Shown here piece by piece: positions 57,651 to 64,000 of a stretch of 64,000 nt of DNA. The translations under genes and the position numbers were made by a program. The stretch is from Mucilaginibacter rivuli (GTDB lineage Bacteria; Bacteroidota; Bacteroidia; Sphingobacteriales; Sphingobacteriaceae). The stretch lies in NCBI RefSeq assembly GCF_019391655.1, contig NZ_JAHXPQ010000001.1, positions 620,001 through 684,000 of the forward strand. Direction: 5' to 3'. The first letter of the stretch is position 1, and every line of letters begins with the position of its first letter. Under the pieces are notes generated by a model that saw only the letters and a program-made list of their open reading frames with translations, made no database searches and had not been told where the DNA came from.

Positions 57651-59975
57651 ATGAGGACAGTAGTATTATTTGCCCTTTTTTCGCTTGTCGCGCTTTCATC
57701 AATAGCGCAAAAAAAACTAACCATTAGCGGTACCTTAAAAGATGAAGCCACAGGCGAACAGCTCATTGGTGCCACAGTTAAAATAAAAGAGATTCCGCAA
57801 AGCGGAACCATTACCAATAGCTACGGGTTTTACTCCATATCTGCTCCTGCAGGAGATTATACCTTGCTATATACTTATGTAGGCTACCAAACCGTTACGC
57901 GCCAGGTATCCTTACATCAAAACCAAAGCATTAATATCGCGCTTCCTGTTAAAAGCTCATTAAAAGAGGTGGTTATTAATGTAAACCGCCCCAATAATGA
58001 TAACATCGCCTCGCCACAAATGGGAGTGGAGAAGCTCAATATGGCACAAATTAACAACGTGCCGGTACTGATGGGCGAAAAGGATATCCTCAAAACCATA
58101 TCGCTGTTGCCGGGTGTAAAAGCCGCCAGCGAAGGCAATACCGGTTTTTATATTCGTGGCGGTAGTTCTAACCAAAATCTTATTTTATTGGATGAAGCAA
58201 CGGTTTACAACGCTTCGCACCTGTTTGGCTTCTTCTCCACTTTTAACTCCGATGCCATAAAGGATGTTAGCCTCTACAAAGGCGGCATGCCTGCCGAATA
58301 TGGCGGACGTTTATCATCGGTACTTGATATTAAAATGAACGAGGGCAACAACCAAAAGTTTACCGTACAGGGCGGACTTGGCCTTATTTCATCAAGGCTA
58401 AAAATAGAAGGCCCGCTGGTAAAAGACAAAGGCTCGTTTATGGTGAGTGCCCGCCGTACTTATATCGATCTGTTTTTAGGTGCATCATCAGATACCACAA
58501 TTAAAGGGAGTACACTCTATTTTTATGACCTGAACGCCAAAGCCAATTACCATTTTAATGATAAGAATGCTATTTATCTTTCAGGCTATTTTGGTAAGGA
58601 TATTTTGGGACTGAAAAACACTTTTGGTACAGAGTGGGGCAACGCCACCGGAACGGTAAGGTTTAACCATATATTCAGTAATAAACTGTTCTCAAACACC
58701 TCGCTCATCTTTAGTAACTATAGCTATACCATCCAAAGCTTCAGCAACACCAACGATTTTAAGGCTACATCGCAAATAACAGATGTAAACTTTAAAGAAG
58801 ACCTGCAATATTCAATAAGCGATAGTCATTCGCTTAAGTTTGGGGTGAATGTGCTTCATCATACCATAGCACCGGGCGAAATCTCATCATCACAATCATC
58901 AAGCATCAACACCCGGAGTATTGAGGATCGTTATGGCTATGAAATTGCCGCCTATATAAGCGATGAATGGAAAGCCACCGATAAACTGACGTTACTATAC
59001 GGCCTACGCCTTAGCGATATGTTTTTACAAGGCCCCGGTACATTTAAAACCTACGATGCAGCGGGCAATACCGCTACATCAAACACCTATAACTCAGGCG
59101 CGGTGGTGCAAAGCTATGTTAACCTTGAACCACGATTATCTGCCGGTTATGCGTTTAACGATGAAAACTCCGTAAAGCTTTCCTATAACCGCAATACGCA
59201 AAACGTTCACCTCATCAGCAACTCAACCAGCAGCACGCCTACAGACTTGTATGTGATGAGCAGCAACAACATCAAACCCGAAATTGCCGACCAGGTAGCT
59301 ACCGGCTTCTTCAAAAACTTTAAGGATAATACTTACGAGTTTTCGGCCGAGGTATACTATAAATGGATGCAGAACCAGATAGATTATAAAGACGGCGCGC
59401 AACTGATCGCTAATCAGGATGTTGAGTCGCAATTAACCTATGGTTCGGGCAGGGCGTATGGTATCGAATTATTCTTAAAGAAAAAATACGGGCGCTTTAA
59501 CGGATGGATAGGTTACACGCTATCGCGTACCGAGCTTCAATTTGCCGCCATTAACAAGGGTAACTACTATCCCGCAAGGCAAGACCGCACCCATGATCTG
59601 TCGGTAGTTGGCATCTTCGAATTAAATAAACGCTGGACGTTCTCCGGAACCTTTATTTATGGTACAGGCAACGCGGTTACCTACCCAACCGGTAAGTACA
59701 ATATTGGCGGCTTAACCACCTTCTCCTTCTCAGAACGTAATGGCTACAGGCAGCCTGCTACTAACCGTTTAGATATTGGCGCCACCCTTGAAGGTAAAGA
59801 GCATAAAAAGTACCACTCAAGCTGGACGTTTGGTATTTACAACGTTTACGGATACAAAAACCCATATGTTATCACCTTCCGGGATAGCAAAACAACCCCT
59901 AACACTACCGAGGCGGTACAAACAAGCATTTTTGGTTCGGCCATTCCATCTGTTACCTGGAACTTTAAATTTTAA
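57651..59975 (+). CDS. TonB-dependent outer-membrane receptor
   Basis: A 774-residue receptor: signal peptide (LVALSSIAQ), a carboxypeptidase-like regulatory domain (about 22-105, LTISGTLKDEATGEQLIGAT), a plug (about 115-220, GVKAASEGNTGFYIRGGSSN and AEYGGRLSSVLDIKMNEGN) and a 22-strand type barrel ending ASVTWNFKF-like (final SVTWNFKF). Barrel strands alternate aromatic residues. It uses TonB energy to import a large nutrient or complex. There is no SusD-type partner but a DUF4249 lipoprotein follows with 4 bases between, a common pair in Bacteroidota. The substrate is unknown. Confidence 0.92.
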   Translation: MRTVVLFALFSLVALSSIAQKKLTISGTLKDEATGEQLIGATVKIKEIPQSGTITNSYGFYSISAPAGDYTLLYTYVGYQTVTRQVSLHQNQSINIALPVKSSLKEVVINVNRPNNDNIASPQMGVEKLNMAQINNVPVLMGEKDILKTISLLPGVKAASEGNTGFYIRGGSSNQNLILLDEATVYNASHLFGFFSTFNSDAIKDVSLYKGGMPAEYGGRLSSVLDIKMNEGNNQKFTVQGGLGLISSRLKIEGPLVKDKGSFMVSARRTYIDLFLGASSDTTIKGSTLYFYDLNAKANYHFNDKNAIYLSGYFGKDILGLKNTFGTEWGNATGTVRFNHIFSNKLFSNTSLIFSNYSYTIQSFSNTNDFKATSQITDVNFKEDLQYSISDSHSLKFGVNVLHHTIAPGEISSSQSSSINTRSIEDRYGYEIAAYISDEWKATDKLTLLYGLRLSDMFLQGPGTFKTYDAAGNTATSNTYNSGAVVQSYVNLEPRLSAGYAFNDENSVKLSYNRNTQNVHLISNSTSSTPTDLYVMSSNNIKPEIADQVATGFFKNFKDNTYEFSAEVYYKWMQNQIDYKDGAQLIANQDVESQLTYGSGRAYGIELFLKKKYGRFNGWIGYTLSRTELQFAAINKGNYYPARQDRTHDLSVVGIFELNKRWTFSGTFIYGTGNAVTYPTGKYNIGGLTTFSFSERNGYRQPATNRLDIGATLEGKEHKKYHSSWTFGIYNVYGYKNPYVITFRDSKTTPNTTEAVQTSIFGSAIPSVTWNFKF

Positions 59976-59979
59976 GCGT

Positions 59980-60777
59980 ATGACACTCACTATAAAACAT
60001 TGGTTTATCATTTTGCTTGCTGTATCGGTAACAGCATCCTGTACAAAAGTGATCCAATTACAATTGGCTGATGATACAGGCAAGCTTGTCATCGAAGGTA
60101 ATATTGTTAATTCAGTTGGGCCACAAACGGTTAAGCTGAGCCGGAATGTGGCTTTTACCAATACCAATACCTACCCGGCTGTAACCGGTGCTACCGTAAC
60201 CATTACCGATAATGTGACAGGCAATAATTACCGCCTCCTGGAGGCAAGCCCCGGCACCTACACCATTATACCCATGGTTGGGACGGTTGCTAAAACATAT
60301 ACCCTGAACGTTTTAACAGGTGGCCAAACCTATACAGCTGCTTCTGTTATGCCGGCGTCGGTTACGCTCGATTCGCTCACGTCAAAACCATCTACCTTCG
60401 ACGTTAAAAAAAGGCAGGTAACGCTTCACTTCCTTGATCCGGCGGGTGTAAGTAACCAATACCGTTTTGTGATGTTTGTGAACGGTGTACAGGTGAAAAG
60501 CGTTTTTGCTACCAATGATGATTTTACTGACGGACGCTACGTTCATTATGATCTGAGGCAAAACGATATTGATGTTTACGCAGGCGATACCGTAACTGTT
60601 GAAATGCAATGCATAGATAAAGTTAACTACACCTATTGGTATACCCTGGCAAGGCAACAGGTAAACGGACCCGGCGGTGGCGTTACGCCAACAAACCCGC
60701 CTAATAACATTAGCCCCGATGCATTGGGCTATTTTAGCGCGCATACCACGCAAAGCCGAACCATCGTAGTAAAATAA
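59980..60777 (+). CDS. DUF4249 family lipoprotein
   Basis: A 265-residue lipoprotein; ATG 59980 (MTLTIKHWFIILLAVSV) gives the lipoprotein signal with Cys at about residue 22 (TASC). It has the DUF4249 features KLVIEGNIVNSVGPQTVKLSR, ATVTITDNVTGNNYRL and YTLNVLTGGQTYTAASVMP (an Ig/CarboxypepD-like fold). It begins 4 bases after the receptor, with which it most likely forms an operon. DUF4249 proteins are thought to lid or assist TonB receptors; this is not proven. An in-frame extension upstream overlaps the receptor and is not used. Confidence 0.85.
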   Translation: MTLTIKHWFIILLAVSVTASCTKVIQLQLADDTGKLVIEGNIVNSVGPQTVKLSRNVAFTNTNTYPAVTGATVTITDNVTGNNYRLLEASPGTYTIIPMVGTVAKTYTLNVLTGGQTYTAASVMPASVTLDSLTSKPSTFDVKKRQVTLHFLDPAGVSNQYRFVMFVNGVQVKSVFATNDDFTDGRYVHYDLRQNDIDVYAGDTVTVEMQCIDKVNYTYWYTLARQQVNGPGGGVTPTNPPNNISPDALGYFSAHTTQSRTIVVK

Positions 60778-60791
60778 CACACTACACCATG

Positions 60792-61565
60792 CTATAAGCT
60801 CATCGCAAAAGCCAAGCCTGTAGCGCCGTCTTGATATGTAGGTACTAAGTATGCCTTTTTACCCTTTTTAGTATCGTGGGTAAGCGCATTACGAATATAG
60901 GGGTATACAAAGTATCCGGCCTTGGTAGCCAGTATACCAAAGCCCGCGCCCGCAACCACATCGCTAAACCAATGGTCGTGATTGTACAGCCTGAAGATAC
61001 CCGTTGTGGTAGCAATGGCATATCCGGCAACGCTATACCAAACGGATTTGCCGCCAAACTCCTGGTTTAAAAACTCGGCACCCAAAAAGGCGGTAGAGGT
61101 ATGACCCGAAAAGAACGACAGGTAATCGGAGCCATCGGGCCTTAACCTGTGTGTTGTTTGTTTGGTAACGGTGGCTGTAAGGGCTAAAATACCGCCCGAT
61201 AAGCCTAATACCACTGTACGGTCAATAAATGTATTTTTGCCTGATATACCGGCAAGGTTTAGTCCGTACACTATAATAACCGGGGCAAACTGGAAATAGT
61301 TTTCGGCCTTGCTGCTATTAAAATTAGGATCAGTCCGGGTGATGGCATCGTTAACTGAAAAGTCGAGGTTACGCACCGGTGTAAACGCAAATGATGATAC
61401 ACCGTAAGCCGCCAGTACAACAGGAGGTATCAATGCGTATTTTTTACTGTGCAGGTGTTGTACCGTATCCGGCGCGGTAAGCAAATCCTTTTTAACACTG
61501 TCTAATACCTGGGCATTAACATTAAGCGAGGCAATACAGCTTATCAGCAATAATAGTCTTTTCAT
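60792..61565 (-). CDS. PAP2-family phosphatase, exported
   Basis: A 257-residue protein with a signal peptide (start ATG 61565, MKRLLLLISCIASLNVNAQ). The three acid-phosphatase motifs are present: KQTTHRLRPDG (motif 1), FFSGHTSTAF (motif 2) and RLYNHDHWFSDVVAG (motif 3, with nucleophile His). This is the lipid phosphate phosphatase/vanadium haloperoxidase fold. It may remove phosphate from undecaprenyl pyrophosphate or other lipids in the periplasm. It converges with the DUF4249 gene (14-base gap). Confidence 0.88.
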   Translation of the reverse strand: MKRLLLLISCIASLNVNAQVLDSVKKDLLTAPDTVQHLHSKKYALIPPVVLAAYGVSSFAFTPVRNLDFSVNDAITRTDPNFNSSKAENYFQFAPVIIVYGLNLAGISGKNTFIDRTVVLGLSGGILALTATVTKQTTHRLRPDGSDYLSFFSGHTSTAFLGAEFLNQEFGGKSVWYSVAGYAIATTTGIFRLYNHDHWFSDVVAGAGFGILATKAGYFVYPYIRNALTHDTKKGKKAYLVPTYQDGATGLAFAMSL

Positions 61566-61607
61566 AACACGTAGTAATAGTAACCCTTTCGGATATTCCA
61601 AAACCAC

Positions 61608-61992
61608 ATAACGGCAGGCACGCGTTTATGTTTCGATGAATACATAATAACTTAACTTTATTTTAACATTCCAAAAAAACCAATTTTACTACAGAATTGG
61701 ATTTTAACTTACTTTGTTTTTATATACCCTTTCCCCCTTGGTTATCATAGCGTAATTTGATGAATTTCGAATTTTTCAAATTTTTTACCGCAGAGTTAAC
61801 AGAGGTTTGCACAGAGGAACGCGGAGAAGAAATAGTTCCCATCGCCTAAAGCCTGCGATAGCGATCGCAGCGGAAATCCCGGAATGAGGCTTCCATCAAC
61901 CGAATGAGGAATTGCAGCGTAGAGCGCGGGCCGCAGGCATCGCCCTAATCCTTTACAATAAATTATATAGACAACAGCGCTCGAATATCAAT
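61608..61992. other. Intergenic region with repeat debris, no gene seen
   Basis: This gap contains an AT-rich part, a phrase ACCGCAGAGTTAACAGAGG (61786-61804) typical of dispersed Bacteroidota intergenic repeats, and an 88-base inverted-repeat element (61851-61938). I see no coding frame or RNA gene in it. Confidence 0.6.
61851..61938. repeat. REP/ERIC-like inverted repeat element
   Basis: Outer arms GCCTGCGA (61851-61858) and CCGCAGGC (61931-61938), within which CTGCGAT and ATCGCAG pair and GCGGAAATCCCG and AATTGCAGCGTAGAGCGCGGG follow. The overall look is of a dispersed repeat with GC-rich ends in an otherwise AT-rich region. No transposase is encoded. Confidence 0.6.
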
Positions 61993-63039
61993 TTATTTCT
62001 CAATCCTTTTATCCATTCTCACCCTTTCGAGCCAATGTCGAAACAAATGTCTTGATTCTTTAATTAATATATAAGCCTCTTTCGATTCCCCATAAAACTC
62101 TCGTGTGAAAGGGTGAGATAGCATTTCTGTAGCCCGGTCAAAAGTCCGCAGCAGTTTTTCTTTTTCTTGGATAGTTTTGGCAATTTTTAAACCGCGATAG
62201 GTTTCCATCCCGATTTCATAAAACCAAGGCAACTCATCTCTATAAAGGCTAATAAATATTAGTAGACCGATACCAGGTTCTTCCTCTTCAAATCCGAAAT
62301 GCATCATTTCTTCAAACATCATTGGATGAAATTTTCTACGCTTTCTGCGAAATTCCGGATCAAGTCTATTTTCTAATCGGGCAGGTAAGCTATCAAACAT
62401 AATTTTGACCTCTTCAAAAAGTTTAGCAGCGGAATTTTGATCTGCTACCGCTGATTGTTCTGCTTCGCCATTCACAGCTTTCATATTGCCTGTGATTTCC
62501 GTCACTTTTGCTACAAATTTATCTACAAGCATTTCAACCATGCTTCTGTCTGGGTCAAGTCCTGGGACTTTAACGACCATATCAATCACCAATTTGACTA
62601 AAGAAGCTGCATCACCATCATTGTTTTGGAATAATGCGAATGGCCCTGAAATCGCTTTACTTATCGGTATTCCAAGAGTTATGCCTATAACTTTTTTATC
62701 TACAGCTCCTTTTGCAACTCCTGCTTCGTATAATATCCATGGACGATCTATACTATGTTGAGTTAACAAGCAAACCACATCGGTTGCAGCTTTTATCTTC
62801 TCCATTATAGTAGGATACCATTCCTGCCCATATTCGATCCCCTGTGCTCCTTTTTTGTCAGAAGACCGAAATGATTTTAACGCTCCCGCACTTGCACTTT
62901 TTAATAAATTACTAAATTCTTCTGCAAGTTCTGCATCTCTGGTATCATGGCTAATAAACACCAAGGGTTGATTATGGGTAATAGATTGTTCTTCGGTGTT
63001 TGTTTGGTGAGCTGATAAACTTTGCTTTTTTGGAGGCAT
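61993..63039 (-). CDS. TIR-domain protein with unknown C-terminal domain
   Basis: A 348-residue protein. The N-terminal TIR domain (about 24-150) begins PLVFISHDTRDAELAEEF and has WILYEAGVAKGA with the Trp-x3-Glu motif (W101, E105), the usual position of the NADase glutamate. The C-terminal region (about 200-348) is helical and charged (RRKFHPMMFEEMMHFGFEEE), with no recognised domain. Bacterial TIR proteins often destroy NAD after infection is sensed; this is a candidate defence gene. It lies between the PAP2 gene and the yceD-rpmF core genes, flanked by repeat-rich, AT-rich DNA, a pattern of acquired genes. Confidence 0.82.
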   Translation of the reverse strand: MPPKKQSLSAHQTNTEEQSITHNQPLVFISHDTRDAELAEEFSNLLKSASAGALKSFRSSDKKGAQGIEYGQEWYPTIMEKIKAATDVVCLLTQHSIDRPWILYEAGVAKGAVDKKVIGITLGIPISKAISGPFALFQNNDGDAASLVKLVIDMVVKVPGLDPDRSMVEMLVDKFVAKVTEITGNMKAVNGEAEQSAVADQNSAAKLFEEVKIMFDSLPARLENRLDPEFRRKRRKFHPMMFEEMMHFGFEEEEPGIGLLIFISLYRDELPWFYEIGMETYRGLKIAKTIQEKEKLLRTFDRATEMLSHPFTREFYGESKEAYILIKESRHLFRHWLERVRMDKRIEK

Positions 63040-63269
63040 GATTAATGGTTAGGTTTACGAAGATAATTATAATATCTACAAATAAATATTTCAATATTCC
63101 ACAAGATTTCCCTATCACAACATATAATACACATTTATAACTAACTGAGAAGGTTTCAAATAGTTGCTATTTCAGAAATATTAGAAATAAATAAATCTAT
63201 CATTTATCCTCCAATAGCCCCCCTCTACCACTATTTCCAAAAAACTCTTTCCACTTGTATAAATTTTCC

Positions 63270-63277
63270 TAAATTTG
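63270..63277 (+). promoter_or_regulatory. -7 box for yceD-rpmF
   Basis: TAAATTTG, followed by CGG, a full TAnnTTTG match, 18 bases before the yceD start. No clear TTG is at -33. Confidence 0.5.
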
Positions 63278-63295
63278 CGGGCTAATTAACGCTCA

Positions 63296-63823
63296 TTGAA
63301 ATCGCTAAAGCAATACTCAATACCCTTTACGGGACTCAAGCTTGGAAAACACCGGTTTGATTTTGAGGTAACAGATGTCTTTTTTAACGAATTTGAATAT
63401 TCGTTAGTTAAAAAAGGCGACTTAAAATGCGTGGTGGAGCTCGACAGGCAAGAGACCATGCTGGTGTTGAATTTCGACATTACCGGCACTATCGACCTGG
63501 CTTGCGACCGTTGCTTATCCAGCTATCCTCAATATATTGAGATAGCCGAGCAACAGATAGCCAAGTTTAGTGAGCAGGATATGGGCGATGATGAGGATAT
63601 GATGTTGCTTACGAAGAACGATAACGAGATCAACGTAGCGCCGTTAATATACGAATACATAAACGTTGCAGTGCCGTTTGTTGCGGTTTGCACCGATGAA
63701 GGAAGAACACAATACTGTGATAATGATATGCTTGACAAGTTAGAAAAATTGGCAGGCGGTGGCGAAGAGCCCGATGATGAACAGGACGACCCAACGTGGG
63801 ACGCCCTCAAAAAAATTAAATAA
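63296..63823 (+). CDS. yceD: DUF177 (YceD) family protein
   Basis: A 175-residue protein of the DUF177/YceD family, encoded before rpmF in many bacteria and involved in 23S rRNA (ribosome) maturation. The start is a TTG at 63296, giving MKSLKQYSIPFTGLKLGKH; the protein's normal N-terminus supports this. Metal-binding-like cysteines are in LACDRCLSSYP (about 64-74) and the tail EEPDDEQDDPTWDALKKIK is typical. It is followed by rpmF after 19 bases. Confidence 0.88.
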   Translation: MKSLKQYSIPFTGLKLGKHRFDFEVTDVFFNEFEYSLVKKGDLKCVVELDRQETMLVLNFDITGTIDLACDRCLSSYPQYIEIAEQQIAKFSEQDMGDDEDMMLLTKNDNEINVAPLIYEYINVAVPFVAVCTDEGRTQYCDNDMLDKLEKLAGGGEEPDDEQDDPTWDALKKIK

Positions 63824-63842
63824 ATAGTAACAAAAAAGAGTT

Positions 63843-64000
63843 ATGGCACATCCAAAACGGAAAATATCCAAATCAAGAAGAGACAAGCGTAGAACACACT
63901 ACAAAGCTGAAGCTCCAACGTTAACTACATGCACCACTACCGGCGCTGTTCACTTGCCACACCGTGCATACACAGTTGATGGTAACGTTTACTTCAACGG
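63843..64000 (+). CDS. rpmF: 50S ribosomal protein L32 (3' truncated)
   Basis: ATG 63843 opens [20 protein letters not shown], the conserved L32 start, followed by [20 protein letters not shown]; the frame is open to the window end. L32 is a small zinc-binding or zinc-free large-subunit protein; the visible Cys at about residue 31 is a potential ligand, but the usual CxxC pair is not complete. The yceD-rpmF order is conserved; fatty-acid genes (plsX, fabH) often follow beyond the window. Confidence 0.95.
   Translation, partial: MAHPKRKISKSRRDKRRTHYKAEAPTLTTCTTTGAVHLPHRAYTVDGNVYFN

Noticed and set aside
59776-59979. Longer N-terminus for the DUF4249 protein
   Set aside because: The upstream in-frame start lies deep in the TonB receptor gene and would bury the lipoprotein signal that begins at 59980.
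1-64000. CRISPR arrays, IS elements, tRNA or rRNA genes
   Set aside because: No regularly spaced repeats, no transposase frames and no tRNA- or rRNA-like sequence were seen on reading both strands; a dedicated scan would settle it.

Overview
The window is one stretch of chromosome from a Bacteroidota bacterium, most likely family Sphingobacteriaceae (Pedobacter/Mucilaginibacter type; inference). Supporting signs: a gliding lipoprotein GldB, a secreted protease with a type IX sorting tail, a TonB-dependent receptor paired with a DUF4249 lipoprotein, proteins of the DUF2480, DUF3108/3109, DUF4199 and DUF6427 types, weak Shine-Dalgarno sites, and promoters with the Bacteroidota -7 box TAnnTTTG. 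I saw no tRNA, rRNA, CRISPR array, transposase or prophage.

Layout. 1-4.1 kb: the end of a HAD phosphatase, a DinB-like protein, a tiny membrane ORF, an LpxH-like phosphoesterase, a glycosyltransferase and a membrane protein. 4.1-9.7 kb: a tight run purQ, coaX, an outer-membrane protein, lptC and a PpiD-like foldase, ending in a terminator. 9.8-13.6 kb: DUF2480, DUF3108 and DUF3109 proteins, rfbA, a decayed GDP-mannose dehydratase fragment and a thiamine-pyrophosphokinase-like protein. 13.7-22 kb: M61 and M28 peptidases, ppnP, DinB, a large Lhr-type helicase and an OmpA-type porin. 22-24.2 kb: aminopeptidase P and MeaB, overlapping tail to tail.

24.4-32.8 kb is a fatty-acid beta-oxidation block on the minus strand: marR, fadB-like fusion, fadA, a four-helix-bundle (S23) gene, acyl-CoA dehydrogenase, and a separate acyl-CoA synthetase. 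Copies of one palindromic operator (TATGCAWGCATA) lie on the marR promoter, next to the synthetase promoter, and on the promoter of a second acyl-CoA dehydrogenase 20 kb away (52.3 kb). This points to one MarR-controlled regulon. The S23 gene is enclosed by a 34-bp inverted repeat built of 7-nt units and sits between fadA and the dehydrogenase, like a small inserted cassette.

33-44 kb: a barrel protein, a 1252-residue secreted subtilase, a frameshifted pseudogene, DUF1569, LuxR and DUF4199 proteins, a REP-like palindrome, NAD synthetase, gldB, a patatin, a small membrane protein and DUF892. 44-52 kb: acetyltransferase, two FKBP lipoproteins, photolyase, a sigma/anti-sigma/surface-protein operon, and an XRE-pnuC-nadR-type operon for nicotinamide riboside uptake. 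52.04-52.25 kb holds a probable unannotated small RNA with a consensus promoter and a terminator. 52.3-60.8 kb: acyl-CoA dehydrogenase, thioredoxin-like protein, holin-like protein, ksgA, pdxA, and a TonB receptor with DUF4249. 60.8-64 kb: a PAP2 phosphatase, repeat debris, a lone TIR-domain protein (defence candidate), then yceD-rpmF, cut by the window end.
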